This document shows, piece by piece, positions 1 to 12,573 of a stretch of 64,000 nt of DNA. The position numbers and the translations under genes are program-made. Location of the stretch: positions 2,013,328-2,077,327 of the forward strand of contig OY744607.1 of assembly GCA_963556255.1 (NCBI GenBank), in the 5' to 3' direction. The DNA is from Allolobophora icterica. Taxonomy: Eukaryota > Annelida > Clitellata > Crassiclitellata > Lumbricidae. How positions within the stretch are numbered: position 1 is the first letter of the stretch; each line of letters begins with the position of its first letter. Below the pieces are notes generated by a model. That model was given only the letters and a program-made list of their open reading frames with translations. It was not told where the DNA came from and ran no database searches.

Positions 1-91
1 CCAAGGCACTCAACAGGATTGTTAAGACGCCATAGTGTGGCTATATACGCCGCTAGGTGTCGCGTATCCCGCCTCTTGATTCAACAGTAAC

Positions 92-562
92 GCACGATCA
101 TTTTAGACGCCGTTTTAAAACAATGAACACAGGGCCGCATTAAGGCTAGTGCGGGCCCGGGTGCTGTGATTACCTATATAGCCATCAGCGCGGGGCCCAA
201 TTACAAGTACAACAACAAATTTTAATGTACTTCCGAAAATGCGGGCCCCTCAAAACTGCGGGCCCCTCAAAACTGCGGGCCCGGGTGCTGCAGCACCCTT
301 AGCACCCCTCTTAATGCGGGCCTGAATGAACATTTACCACAGGAGCGATATGACACCTTTCTAAAACAATGAGCATTTACTATAGGAACGAGTTGACACC
401 TTTGTAACCAATGCATGTTTACAATGGATCGATTTTATACACCTTTTATAACAATGAACATTTACAATGGGAACGATTTTAGACACCTTTTGTCATAAGA
501 ATTCACATTTATAATGGGCACGAATTTAGACACCTTTTTATAACATTGCACATTTACAATAA
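92..562. repeat. tandem repeat, unit about 58 bp
   Basis: A unit containing 'aatgaacatttacaatgg' and 'cgattttagacacctttt' recurs with variation through this stretch. The first unit is split by the MITE at 130-324, whose target duplication is part of the repeat unit, so the array is older than the insertion. Confidence 0.65.
130..324. mobile_element. hAT-type MITE, 195 bp
   Basis: The ends form terminal inverted repeats: left 'cagggccgcattaag', right 'cttaatgcgggcctg' (its complement is caggcccgcattaag). Perfect 8-bp direct repeats AATGAACA flank it at 122-129 and 325-332. An 8-bp duplication with CAG...CTG ends is the hAT superfamily signature. There is no coding capacity, so it would need a transposase supplied elsewhere. 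The interior repeats the motif 'gcgggccc' several times. Confidence 0.85.
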
Positions 563-825
563 GACTGCAACGCATGCTCCACAAACAATTGATTCTTCAT
601 ACTGCGCTTCATGCAAACCCACGACTATACTTTCGTCGTATACTAACGCTTATAAAACGCATAAACTGCCTAGTGCCAAAATCACCATCAGTTGTCTACC
701 GCCAGACATTTATGCATGCGCGTTCACTACAAAAGGCCGCACCACTGTCTACGAATATGCCAGCGTGGCTGTTTTATTACTGGACATTTACTATAGGACT
801 ATCTCCGTGTATAAGTATAGACAGT

Positions 826-1190
826 GGCGTAGCTAGGATATTTTGCGCCCGGGGACGAACTATGAATTTGGCGCCCCCCCCCCCGTTTTACTATTTCACA
901 TTTTCCACATAATCGAATGGCAATTTTAATTTTTTTATGAAATAAAATATGAAAAATACAGACAGTACATGCATGTTTCCCCTTAGTGCTCAATTGGGCG
1001 CCAAAATCATACCTAAGAACTTATTTGTAAGTAATGAGGATATAATTGGATATATTTGGGGCGCTAAAATTAAATCTTATGCATTCATTTGTGATAAATT
1101 AGTTAAAACTGCATCAAAATTAAGAGTAAAATAATTTATCTTAACCCTCATTTTGGCGCCCCCTTCCCTTGGCGCCCGGGGACACATGTC
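826..1190. repeat. GC-rich interspersed repeat fragment
   Basis: It begins with 'cagtggcgtagctagg', a start typical of MITEs, and holds directly repeated 'gcgcccggggac' blocks near 843 and 1170 around an AT-rich centre. I find no matching terminal inverted repeat at the right end and no clear target duplication, so it may be truncated. The short open frames inside are not convincing genes. Confidence 0.4.
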
Positions 1191-1317
1191 CAGCACGCTA
1201 ACCACAATAATCACTGAAATGCTAAACAAAACAATACAATACTAAACAATACAATACAATACAAAACACTATACAACTGCATTTGATATTGCCCTTCTTC
1301 CAAAGTTCACAAGTGCA

Positions 1318-1476
1318 CACACGACCATATGACAGAACATCGATGGCGTTGAGCAATTGCGAGTGAAGGACTTGCTCAAGGTCCTTACACAGTGATCGCC
1401 TGAGTGGAGGATCGAACCCGTACTCTCCGCGTTACAGGCCGAGTGCTCTATCCATTCGACCACCACTGCACTATCG
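1318..1476 (-). mobile_element. SINE family A (tRNA-derived)
   Basis: On the minus strand it has a degenerate pol III A box, the B box 'gggttcgatcctcc', and then the body shared by at least ten copies in this window ('ccttgagcaagtccttcactcgc', 'gctcagcgccatcgat', read in pieces). The tRNA-like head and fixed body make it a SINE rather than a tRNA gene. Confidence 0.75.
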
Positions 1477-3614
1477 CGCATCAGCAGCAGGGTTTGCCGA
1501 AACCTTATTGCCTGATATTACCAGACATGACTTCTAAGAAATACACAATATATCGCTAAGGCCCTCCTATATATGACCATCGCTGCCGCTGGGCATATTC
1601 TGCATATGAAACTTAACCAATATTTCCCTGAACCGAGCCACGTGATTAGTAGATACCCCCCCACCGTGGTTAAACGTGGTTAGGTCAGCAAATGTGACAG
1701 TGTCCAGTGAGTCACGAATCGAAACTGACGTCACGATGTCATTGGACAGTCGTAGTCTACCGCTGCTGTTAAAGGCATACGCAGGGTGAGAAGAAATTCG
1801 ACGAGGTATATTACAGTGCTATATGAAGTATGTATGCTGTGTAGTTGTGTATGTATGTCTTGGTGGATCTATGTATACATGTAAGTATGTATTCATACAT
1901 GGATGTATTTGTCTGCATGTAAGTTTGTGTCGATTTATATGTATGGATACATGCATGCATGTTCGAGAATCTGAGTTAGGCCTATACGAATTTTCACAAT
2001 TATAACATTTCACGAATTTTAACGAATTTTAAAACTGGCAATGAATTTTATTATTTGTTTACTTTTCAACTTTTTAAGCAACTAAATGTCAATGTCATAG
2101 GTAATCAATCAATCAGCCGTGTAAGATAGCTGCCTAGCAACACAACAGTAACTGAAATTAAATTCTAAGCAGAAGCTTAGCACAATAAATCATGACGTCA
2201 TCACATTTGTTATTGCTTAAGCTGCTTTTTCCAAAACGCCACTGTCAATGTAAAGAGGCCAACGAAATAAATAATAAATAAATAGCCCAACGAATTTTTA
2301 CGAATTTTTATGAATTTTAAAATAAGCCAAAAATTCACGCATTTTTCCGAATTTTAAAACCGAGTCACGAATTCTCTAACTATGCATGTAAGTTTTATGT
2401 ATGCATGTAAGTATGTATGTATGCATGCATGTAAATTTGCATATACTAACATTATAATCAGCAGCACCATCAAACACCGTATAGTTACAAATATCAGTAA
2501 GTCCAAATACATTTTCCATAGGGATTCCACTTACCTCGGGCGTTACATCATAATAACAAACAATAATCAAATCCACACATGAAAATAATACACTAATAAA
2601 AAATGTCGGCGCTCGTGAATAAGCTGGTGCCCTGCGATTAGAATTAGAGTAGCGCTCTACAAATTTTGAGTTTCTACGATTACGTTTACGAAAATACGAC
2701 CAGTACTAATAACAATAATTACATTCAGAGCAGGTTTCGTCTTAAATCAAACTTAGGGCAATAAATCTCTACCAGTCCGTCAAACTCGGATGACCGACAA
2801 CACACGGAGCGCTCTAAAATACACAGGGAACACGGAGACATTTCTCGCCATTATGCTAATGACAGCCTGATGGGCTTTTAATGGTTGCGTCCATCAGACT
2901 AGTCGAGGACTAGCAGACGAACGTTGAACAAGTCGACATCATTTAGGACTCAGATATAACTGAGGCATGATGGGTTGGTCGTCGAGGATAAAATAATACA
3001 GTGCATGTAGAAATAGGCGTTTTTCCAAATGAAACGTCAACCAATCCTCTTTTGCTTGGTTTACGACCCGTTGCAGCCCCCACCCGCCGGTGCCGGGTCG
3101 GGTCTTACTACCATCGGCGTCAATACCTGCGGGGCAGTGGGACGTGTCCCATTTAATGTCGAAGTTGAGGGGACCCTGATATTTTTGCATTTTTTTATGC
3201 ATCAATTTGTGCTTTCATTAGTTAATTAATTAAATCTGACTCAGGAACCGAGTAATTAATTAATTAGAAACTAATTAATTACCTAATTAATTAGCTTGGT
3301 AGCTAATTCAAATTCTAATTAATTATTAACCAAACTTTGCTAACTCTAATCCTAATTAAAAGTTATCTAATTCTAATTAAAAGTTCATAATTACCTTGCC
3401 TATATATTCCCTTACATACTTTTTTGCTGGCTGGTAACTGTAACTAATAAATGTCAACATATATTTAAATTTTAAAGTCTAGTTTTTATGATATCTCTTA
3501 AAGAAGAATTACCTTTATTTGTAACATGATAAATTTTATGAAAATTTTCAATATGTAAAGTCCTAAACGAATCCGAAAGTGAAAGTGATCGGAAACTATC
3601 GGTGTTAGCATCAA
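1477..3614. other. gene-poor intergenic stretch
   Basis: AT-rich sequence with ATGTATGC microsatellite at 1,810-1,960 and 2,380-2,440, repeated 'cgaatttt' motifs at 2,000-2,360, and 'ttaattaatt' runs at 3,220-3,330. A 2,516-2,575 minus-strand segment looks faintly exon-like because it ends at a good donor (cccgag|gtaagt). It is too short to identify. I see no supported gene. Confidence 0.5.
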
Positions 3615-3785
3615 CATTCTTAGCATCTGGCAAGAAAATAAAATGAGATTTCTAAAACTGTTCAGAAGCATCTGAAACATCATGTTGTTCCTGCAACGTC
3701 AACATCAGTGGAGCGAGCGTTTGATGTTGCAGGATTTGTCGCAAATGATCCAAGAAATATGATTCAAAACAATACTTAGAACTTA
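3615..3785 (+). pseudogene. hAT transposase C-terminal relic
   Basis: One frame reads VPATSTSVERAFDVAG, which matches the conserved hAT C-terminal dimerisation signature (pattern A-T-S-x-x-x-E-R-x-F-S-x-A-G). Just upstream, in another frame, is W-Q-E-N-K, also typical of that region. Frameshifts and stops interrupt it and no upstream catalytic domain is visible, so it is a dead fragment. It indicates that hAT transposases, the likely movers of the MITEs here, have been present in this genome. Confidence 0.6.
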
Positions 3786-4078
3786 TGACAGTTCAAAAGT
3801 GCAACTCCGATTTCTTATAAATCAAAACATTTTCATCCACCTGTGGAGATCTTCTGGTCCCTCGCTGCCGTACGTCAACACGAGTGCACCTTCCACTCTT
3901 GTGTCTCGGTCCACCCCTTTGGAACATTCTTCCAGCTGACATTCGAGATGTCCCTTTAAAGTTTAAACTCTGCTCAAGTTAGTTTTCTAGCCACGTTAAG
4001 ACCAACCTGTTCAGATTCCTTGGACAGCACTGTTCATAGCGCTTTCGAGGAGTTCCTAAAATGCGCTTTATAAAAGTC

Positions 4079-4154
4079 CACACACACACACACACACACA
4101 CACCCACGCACACACACCCACGCACACACACGCGCGCGCGCACACACACACACG
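4079..4154. repeat. (CA)n/(CG)n microsatellite
   Basis: Dinucleotide CA repeat with a CG-rich core near 4,130-4,140. The repetitive Thr-His open frame across it is an artefact. Confidence 0.95.
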
Positions 4155-4203
4155 GAACACTGCAAGAGCGAGCGACTTCATCGCCGGATGAACCAGACAG
4201 GCA

Positions 4204-4364
4204 CAGTGGCGTCGCCGCCTACATTTATGGTACGGCTTTTGCCGTACCACTTTTTAAGGTGGTACGGCAACAGCATACTTTTGCCGTACCACTTTTTGTC
4301 TGTTAAAAGCTTCCGTCCTCGTCTAATTTGCCGTACTACTTTTCAAATCGTGGCAACGCCACTG
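4204..4364. mobile_element. hAT-type MITE, 161 bp
   Basis: Ends are 'cagtggcgtcgcc' and 'ggcaacgccactg', an inverted pair. Perfect 8-bp target duplications GACAGGCA lie at 4196-4203 and 4365-4372. The interior contains repeated and inverted 'ttgccgtaccac' blocks that could fold into a hairpin. It is non-coding. Confidence 0.88.
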
Positions 4365-4699
4365 GACAGGCACCGGCTTTCCCCGCCGGGCAAGCTGCTC
4401 ATCCGCGACTGGTCTATTAATTTCAAGGGCATTGGCACTTATAAACGGACAACCGGTTGCCGACAGGACTCTACACCGAACCACAAGACGCATATCTCTA
4501 TCGCCCTTCCCGCACTACACCCTCGGCAAAACAGGTGGCATCCCTATCCACGTTCTTAATCTCTCCGCAGGCTCTGAACAGAAGTGTCTGCTGATGGAAA
4601 ACACTCGGACAATGTGGCCGGAGTGTTTCCCTATATCGTGCCACAATTCTCACAGGTGCAACGCTTAATCTAGTGCATGGCACCTGAACATTTGTAGGG

Positions 4700-5065
4700 A
4701 GTTTATCGGGGTATCCCCGCCAGGGCGGAAATTGGTTCGAGATTTCTGCCTCACCTGCGCCCCTAGGCAACTCAGATATAATGAGTACAATGACCGTACA
4801 CTGTCGGTGGGAAGATGAGACGGCGAGGGAGACGACTGGCCACCCGCCCTCATATGCCGAGGCTAAGAAAATGAAGCCGCTAACACTTCATACCCATGGC
4901 TGCCTCAGGGCCAGCTTAAGGGACTGCTCTTCTTCTTCTATCGGGGTTTGCGATACCCTAGAGTGGTTAGGATGCTGGGCAGTCAGTTGAGAGGTTAGGG
5001 GGTTCAAATCCCCGCCAGGGCAGAAATTCCTTTTGAGATTTCTGCGCCACTTGCTCCCTCTGTCA
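4700..5065 (+). mobile_element. SINE family B, head-to-tail pair
   Basis: The first unit (to about 4,945) has a partial tRNA-like head, the body 'gtacactgtcggtgggaaga', then 'catatgccgaggctaag' and the 3' end 'ggactgctcttcttcttct'. A second head follows at once, with the A-box-like 'cctagagtggttagg' and the B box 'gggttcaaatccccgcc', then a truncated body. The head resembles a Glu/Asp-type tRNA. At least eight copies occur in this window. Confidence 0.8.
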
Positions 5066-5362
5066 CCAAGTAGCAGCCTGGTACCAGTTTAAGTAAAAAG
5101 CCTGCGATGCGCTGGCTCCCATGTCCTGCACGATGTTTGGATTTGTTCACTGCTGGCTGAAGGACCTTAGAATCCATAACAAGGGATGAAAGGTTTTCAC
5201 TTACTTTACACCAGTAGAATTGCTTTGCTGTCAGATCCATGCACACAATCGACATGCCATTTAACATCCTGTGTCAGTATTTATTTACCAATAACAGCGA
5301 GATGGCCCAGATAACAGACACACATACGCCCACACATGTATGCATACAAGCATCGCACTGAC

Positions 5363-5905
5363 CTAATTAAGGTTTAGTGTTGACCTAATTATGACTGGGT
5401 GTTGACCTAATTATGGATCGGTGCTGACCTAATTATGGCTGTGTTTACCTAATGATGGCTCTGTTTCCATAATCATGGTTTGATGTTGACCTAATTATAG
5501 CTTGCTGTTGATCTGATTATGGCTTGATGTTGCCTTAATTATGGCTTGGTATTTACATGATTGCGGCTTGGTGTTTACCTAATTATTATTGTTGACTTAA
5601 CTATGGCTTTTGTTTACCCAATTATGGACTGGTGTTGATATGATTTCGGCTTGGTACTGGACTGATTATGGTTTGGTGCTGACATAATTATGGCTTGATT
5701 TTGATCTAACTATATATATATGGCTTGTTGATCTGATTATGGCTTGATGTTGACCTAACTACGGCTTGGTGTTTACCTGATTGTGGCTTGGTGTTTAACT
5801 AATTATGGCTTGGTGCTGATCTGATTGTGGCTTGGTACTGGACTGATTTACCCCTTGGTTTTAGTGCTCTATATGTCGATACCTTGTACATTATACAAGT
5901 TACTA
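5363..5905. repeat. tandem array of LINE 3'-tail sequence
   Basis: About eighteen degenerate units of roughly 27-30 bp built on 'ttgacctaattatggcttgg'. The same words occur once in the 3' tail of LINE copies at 24,390 and 56,170. The sequence just after the array (5,850-5,905, 'ttggttttagtgctctatat') resembles the next part of that tail. The array therefore probably arose by local amplification within one inserted LINE tail. Confidence 0.7.
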
Positions 5906-6474
5906 CCTACATTTAGACTACACGAATACATTAATACACACACACATACATACCCCAATACGCCATGCATGTAATAGCGTATGAGAAGACCAGGGGATAT
6001 CCCGAGGAGGGGATGTTCAGAGTCCCGCCCACCTCATCCCTCTACACCCTTCCTCCGCCCTCTCCTTGTAATATTCCCCTTTCGAAATGTTGTACCACTT
6101 GGGGAGACTTGAGCTGCATATAATTCCGGTCCGCGTTCTCTAGGGCTTGCATCCGTGCCTTTCTTTGGGATGGGACATTGGGCCACAAGTGTCCAATAAC
6201 CCTACACTCTCCGAACAAACACGCCCCCGTAATGCCCGACATTTGTGACGGGGCTAAATATTATATAGTAGCTCATCCATGGAAAATTACGTGTGTGTAT
6301 AACTTTATATATATATACATAAATATGTGTGTGAGTGTATATATGTAAGGGTTTTGTGTGGGTGTTTTCTAAGCCTACTCATCTATACAATTCTCTTTCT
6401 CTTATCTCGTTTCGCAAACAATTGAAGAGTACTCTAAGTATCTTTTTCCAACTACACAGACTTTCTAGGCAAGT
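5906..6474. other. intergenic, no gene seen
   Basis: Short CA and TA runs and low-complexity sequence. No open frame with family resemblance and no repeat copy I can name. Confidence 0.5.
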
Positions 6475-6845
6475 TCATAAATTGGCGTGATACAAGTAGG
6501 CCTACATGTCAAGAGCTAAATAATAATAATAATAATTAATAAATTAGCATGATACAGGTACATTTATGCGCTAAATAACAATAATAATGAATAAATTAGC
6601 ATGATACAGGTACATTTATGTGCTAAATAATAACAACAATTAAAAATTAGCATGATACAGGTACATATGTGCTAAATAATAATAATTACTAAAAAATTAG
6701 CATGATACAGGTACATTTTATGTGTTAAATAAAAAAAATAATTAATAAATTTGTAAAACGATACAGGTACATTTATGTGCTAAATAATAATAATTAATTA
6801 ACTAGCATGATACAGGTAAATGTATGTGCTAAATAATAAGTAAGT
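6475..6845. repeat. tandem repeat, unit about 56-60 bp
   Basis: Seven units carry 'ttagcatgatacaggtac' followed by 'tgtgctaaataataataa'. The units differ mainly in the length of the embedded AAT microsatellite. Confidence 0.85.
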
Positions 6846-7065
6846 ATACATACAACACTCTTCCAAACTATCAACATCACTGTATACACTGCTGGAGAGA
6901 GAGCTGACGAGACACATTTTCAGCTGAAGATACATCACTCATAATAATTAAACCTCCAAGATGTTTCAGTGGTCTCGAGATCCTGGTCACGGCTCTCTTT
7001 TCTCAGACACTACTTTAAGCTTACTACTGAAGGCCCCATGCACTGCTGATTTTAGAACATGCTGA

Positions 7066-7760
7066 CTTACTGTATGACTGACAACCTGCCTGACCTGATT
7101 GACTGACTGATTGATTAATTGACTGACTAATCGACTGACTGACCAATTGACTGACAGACTGACTAATTGACTGACTGACCAACTGACTGACTGACTAATT
7201 GACTGACTGACCAATTGACTGACTGACCAATTGACTGACTAATTGACTGACTGACCAATTGACTGACTGACTAATTGACTGACTGACCAACCGACTGACT
7301 GACTAATTGACTGACTGACCAATTGACTGACTGACTAATAGACTGACTGACCAATTGACTGACTGACTAATTGACTGACTGACCAATTGACTGACTGACC
7401 AATTGACTGGCTGACTATTTGACTGACTGACCAATTGACTGACTGACCAATTGACTGACTGATTAATTGACTTACTGACATGACAGACTGACTAATTGAC
7501 TGACTGACTAATTGACTGACTGACTGATTAATTGACTTACTGACATGACAGACTGACTAATTGACTGACTGACCAATTGACTGACTGACCAATTGACTGA
7601 CTGACCAATTGACTGACTGATCAATTGACTTACTGACATGACAGACTGACCAATTGAATGACTGACTGACTAACTGACTGACTGATTAATTGACTTACTG
7701 ACATGACAGACTGACTACTAATTGAATGACTGACTGACTAATTAACTGATCATCTGACTA
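7066..7760. repeat. (GACT)n-based minisatellite
   Basis: About 690 bp of 'gactgactgaccaatt' and 'gactgactgactaatt' units, a 16-bp higher-order repeat on a GACT tetramer, ending with longer units that include 'ttactgacatgacag'. The Ser-Val-Gln open frame on the minus strand is an artefact of the repeat. Confidence 0.95.
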
Positions 7761-7839
7761 CCTGTGTTTTATCACCAGACAACCGAGTTCCAAGAGCATT
7801 CCGACCAAATCCATGTTCAACTTTTCCAGACAGTAATGT

Positions 7840-7912
7840 CTGGTTGTTATTAATTAGTAACATCTTAAGCGCCGGCGTCTGATGCACAAGGAATCAACCA
7901 ATGGTGCACCAA
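7840..7912 (-). mobile_element. LINE 3'-tail fragment (family C)
   Basis: The minus strand reads 'ttggtgcaccattggttgat', then 'ccttgtgcatcagacgccgg' and a degraded end, the tail shared with the CR1/L2-type LINE ends at 24,400 and 56,940. Sixty to eighty bases only. Confidence 0.6.
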
Positions 7913-8446
7913 ACCAAAGCCGTACTCATTACCTCTAAGAGAGTACCGGGCACAAATAGCAAAAATTTCAGAAGTTTCTTTGTACTCAGTCGGGGGCCCG
8001 TCGTTTGGGGAAATCTGTCGGGGTTGTCTGTCTGTCAAGGTGGGGTGGGGTAAGTCTGTCGCAAGTCAATTCTGCACGTGTTCAAAACCTATTTCTCGAC
8101 TCGACCAGATTTTTATCCGGGCCGAAAGCACATGTCGAAAGATACAACAGGAGTCCAACGTTTCCAACTGGTAGCGAACGGTAATCAATCAATTACTGTA
8201 AGATCTTTGAGCTACAAAGGCACTTCAGGGTAGACTACGGGACGTTGATGGATCCTGAAGGAGATGGGGGTTATTTGGGAATGGGAAGTCTTCTGTGGCT
8301 CATCTCCCTCGGAAACTAAAATTTAAAAAATCGGCACAACTCTATGGGGAATGAAGTTTCTCCTTAAAATCTATCTTTTGCTACTTTTACCACCACACCA
8401 TTCTTACCGAATGGTACAATACAATACGATACAATACAACTGTATT
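7913..8446. other. intergenic, no gene seen
   Basis: A G-rich tract around 7,985-8,055 and mixed unique sequence. No supported feature. Confidence 0.5.
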
Positions 8447-8600
8447 TTGCTATTGCCCTCCTTTCAAAGTTCAGAATTGCACACGACCATACGACAGAAC
8501 ATCGATGGCACTGGGTTGCTACTCAGTGGCTTGAGGTAGATATGAAGCTGCAACCCTCCGCTTACAAGGCACAGAACATATCGCTACAACACCACTCAAT
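8447..8600 (-). mobile_element. SINE family A, degenerate copy
   Basis: Shares with the copy at 1,318 the tail words 'cattgccctc..ttcaaagttc' and 'cgacagaacatcgatggc', but the tRNA-like head is badly eroded. Reading is on the minus strand. Confidence 0.5.
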
Positions 8601-8694
8601 GTGGTTATAACTACTTTGCAAGTTACCTATACCTGCCCTACCACATCAATGGTGCAAGGCGATTTGGATTTAATACCTGACCAATTCATACATG

Positions 8695-8990
8695 CATGTA
8701 TTGTATTGTATTTGGATATTTATAAAGCGCTTCTAGCGGGAGGGCCATTCAGAAGCGCTCCCAGTGCGAGAGACCCCGAGAGAAAAAGCAAGTTTTAAGA
8801 AAGGTAAATGAGGAAGAGACATTACCTGAGAGAATAGAAGAACGAACGAACGGAGGAAGCTCATTCCAAAGAGCAGGGCCAAATGGAGGCAAAAGACCTA
8901 GATTGAGTCAGAGAAGTCCTGACATGGGGAACGAGGAGGTCCAAACGATCAGATGAACGAAGAGGACGAAGAGAAGCAGCAAGTGATTGT
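8695..8990. repeat. interspersed repeat fragment with GCGCT motif
   Basis: 'tttataaagcgcttctagcg' followed by a purine-rich segment resembles the end of a non-LTR element or other dispersed repeat (compare the 'gcgctatataaat' tails elsewhere in the window). I recognise no protein family in it. Confidence 0.35.
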
Positions 8991-9149
8991 AGGAGCTTTT
9001 TTGTATATCACCACTTCAAGAAAACTCACCAGAGGTGCCCAAACTCGACTATATATACAAGACAACAACCGAACAAAATGGTCCTCAATTGCTTGCGAAA
9101 TAGAGGCATATATAGAAAGGGAAGCTCATTTTGCAGACTGCATGGAAGA

Positions 9150-9545
9150 ATGTATGCATGCATGTATAAATGGTGCATGTAAGCGTGCATGTATAATGTA
9201 TAAATCTGTGCATGTATGTGTGCATGTATAAATGTGTGCATGTATAATGTGTGCATGTATGCAAGCAAGTTTAAATGTGTGCATGTACGCGTGCATGTTT
9301 AAATATGTACATGTAAGCGTGCACGTATGTATGCACATAGGTAGTTTCTGTTTAATGACGTTCCATCATAACAAAGGTGATTAGTGTTGCCCTCCTCCTT
9401 TATCCAGGCTTCAGACAGGCACCTCCAGAGTACGAACAGTGGTGAAGTTATAATATGTATGCATAATTGCATATGTATGCGTGAATATATGCATGCAAGA
9501 ATGTAGATGCATGTGTGTATGTAAATGTATGCAAGTAATTATGTA
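9150..9545. repeat. ATGTATGC/GTGCATGT microsatellite
   Basis: Two blocks (9,150-9,340 and 9,450-9,545) of 'gtgcatgtataaatgtgtgc' type repeats separated by about 110 bp of unique sequence. Confidence 0.85.
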
Positions 9546-9967
9546 TATATGTATCATAACATTTCTATAGTGCAGACCTCTCGCTGGACCAAATCTCAAC
9601 CATGTCCTCTCCAGCCACTGACCTCATGGCAGCAAAGTGATATAAGTCAGGTCATAATCACCCAGATGCCCAATGGCAGCAAAGTTAAACAGGTCAGTCC
9701 CAAATCACCCAGCGGCCCATGCGACATACTGTAATGTAATCTGACGAAATTTATCAGAATTCAGGATTTATGTAGAACATGTACAAGACACCTATACTGA
9801 ATTTAACTACCGCAACCAGCATCCACAAACGGAAGTTTTCAAACGTCATAACCACGGCATAGTTTTGGATTCCTTGCTTTTATATCTTCTGTGATTAATA
9901 ATAACAATAACAACAATCATTTCTATGGCACTGTAACACAGCCTTGCAGTAACAAGGGCGCCTCACA

Positions 9968-10335
9968 ACAAACTTTTAAACCAGAATAGGCCTTCTGCTT
10001 TGGGGCACCTCACACCCAACTAACCAGAATAGGCCTTCTGCTTTGGGGCGCCTCACACCCAACTAACCAGAATAGGCCTTCTGTTTTGGGGCACCTCACA
10101 ACCAACTAACCAGAATAGGCCTGTTTTGGGACACCTCACAACCAACTAACCAGAATAGGCCTTCTGTTTTGGGACACCTCACAACCAACTAACCAGAATA
10201 GGCCTTCTGTTTTGGGGCACCTCACAACCATGCAACTAACCAGAATAGGCCTGTTTTGGGGCACCTCACAACCAACTAACCAGAATAGGTTTTCTGTTTA
10301 GGGGGCCTCACAACCAACTAAACAGAATAGGCATT
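9968..10335. repeat. tandem repeat, unit about 43 bp
   Basis: Nine units containing 'ccaactaaccagaatagg', 'ccttctgttttggggc' and 'acctcacaac'. Some units lack 'ccttct', giving two unit lengths. Confidence 0.9.
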
Positions 10336-12569
10336 CAAAAACTGACAAATCTTAAGTTTGGATTTCAAGGACTAATATTTCAACATTTATGCACAACTGT
10401 ATGGTCGAGGTAGCTCCTTCAAACATGGAGACCTTCTGTACCTCAGTCTCTTCACCCTCTGGTGAAATGACGGTACAAATGGTGCTATATAAACATTCGG
10501 ATAAATTACTATGGGTATGAGTTGTCTAAAACCATCAGGTGTCAGCAAATGACTTGAGGGTAGTCTCATAAAACCTGATCAAAGACACGAGGAGCTACAA
10601 TTTAGCATATGCACTTGTCAAGGGTAAACAAATGCTACTCACTTACTTACCTACTTACTTAACGCCTCAGGTTCCAGCATTGTCAACACACCAATGCAAA
10701 TAGAGGAGACGAGAAGATATGCACTCCTCTCCATTAAACGCTTCACCCACACGATCTTCAAATATCTGAATAAACATTATCGACACCCCTTATAGTTCTT
10801 ACTGGATTCATGTGACTGGACTGCATGGATATTTTAAACATTATTATTATTATTATTATTATTTAAAAAACATTTTAATGCGCACAGTCACACAGAAATG
10901 CAAATCTGAGGCATGATTAGTCAGTCTCCAGTCAAACATCAAGATATTTGAAAACCAATGAGAAATATTGAGTTTTGAGGCATTTCTTAAAGGAAGAGAT
11001 AGAGTTCAAGCAAATATCATCACCTACACAAATTCCAGCAATTCTAACCAAAGAATTCTGAGCTACAAAAATATTAGCAGCATTATTGGACAATTGCACA
11101 TTTCAGAATTATCACTGGACTCATTTGTGTGAATGTTCTGTTGATGACAAGTCAATAAAGGACTTCAGATCACATCTGAATTAAACAGGCCATCACTGTC
11201 AACTGAATCGGGAGGTCGCAATTAGCTTCTTGTATTCAGTCCTCCTGGACTGAATCCACGTCCGGCTAATTGCATTTTAATTGACCTCACCCGTGACCTC
11301 GGCGCCGAAACCGTACCCCAAGCGATTGCAGCGCCGACACGTGAGTTTGGCCCAGTCGGCACACACCACTGCTTAGCTTCGAGATCGAACCCTGGTCTGG
11401 CCACAGAAAGACTCAAATCTCGACAAAGCCAACTTCAAAGGCCAAAGCAATACTGGAACGGATTCCGATACAGTCCCAGAAGACATTCCAACAGACCGTA
11501 ACGCCAATCTTATCGAATACGATCATTCCGCCATGGACTCACTCGACCCAGAAATCGAAATTCGCTCTTCTGGGCAGCGTCCCTCTCAACCGGGGTTCAA
11601 ACCATCGGAAGACCTTTGCTCATACAAACCATCCCTCTAAAACAGGGCTTGCAATCAACCCGTTCAAAAACTGTTTTACTAAAAAATCCCGCGTTCTACG
11701 CTACGCGACCCACCAATTCGCATGCCACACGCCATGTTCCGCTTCGAACAAAAATATCGCACGAACGGCTAATTTGCAACCAAAAATGGACAAATTCGCC
11801 GAAGCAGCTATTTAGCCCGCAGCTGCATTTATGCAAATAAATGCACTTACCAGTGCGTTAGAAACAAAATATCCATTAAAAACCCGATCGAGAAAAATAG
11901 AAAATGGCTGCCTAAGGTATTAATTATGTATTTACCAAACGCCCTCATCACCTGCGCTGTATGGCTCCGACAGGAAACCTAGTTCGCCCTCAAAGCAGAC
12001 GAAACGCGAGCATAAACGGACATTACCGAGACATTACAGATTTTATCAGACTCCCTAGTGTCGGTACCCTGCCGAAAGGTGGTATCCGGGTCCTGTAATT
12101 AAGGGTCGGGGCTCACAGGAAATACGGCCATATCACTCCGACGCCGAGCAGTAAATTATGCGACACGAGACAAGTGCTCTATGGGAAGGACTATCAGCTG
12201 TCAATCAAACAGTCCCAACCCTAATGATCTAATTTCCCCGCCGCTCTGGCCACCGTCTCCGCGCTTTCAACTCACCCGTTCGGTGCATATGGTGGCCAGG
12301 AGTTGTACAGACAACGGCCCGTCCTTCGCGAGGTCGCATGTTTATAATTAGAGGGTTCTATAGATAGAACATTTAAGAAACGTGTTTTGATAAGGAAGAC
12401 GCCCCTCCAACTGACTCCGTTGAATCAACCAGCTAGGCCTGGCGCGCGCCAAGACGCCAGCAGTAGGCCTTAAGGGCTACAAGGCTACTCAACCAGCGGC
12501 CGATAGCCCCGACAGCCCGCCCGCCAAATCTCAGGGGCCGACAGACCGTGACCCCTAATTGATTGCCCC
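10336..12569. other. intergenic, no gene seen
   Basis: Mostly unique sequence. The GC content rises from about 11,200 towards the transposon at 12,574. There is an ATT microsatellite at 10,840-10,862. Near 11,380-11,400 the minus strand has a tRNA-like 'ccagggttcgatctcg', possibly an eroded SINE head. No open frame here resembles a known family. Confidence 0.5.
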
Positions 12570-12573
12570 TTAA

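Noticed and set aside
2939..3205. 88-residue minus-strand frame
   Set aside because: No recognisable motif, no splice or promoter context and atypical composition.
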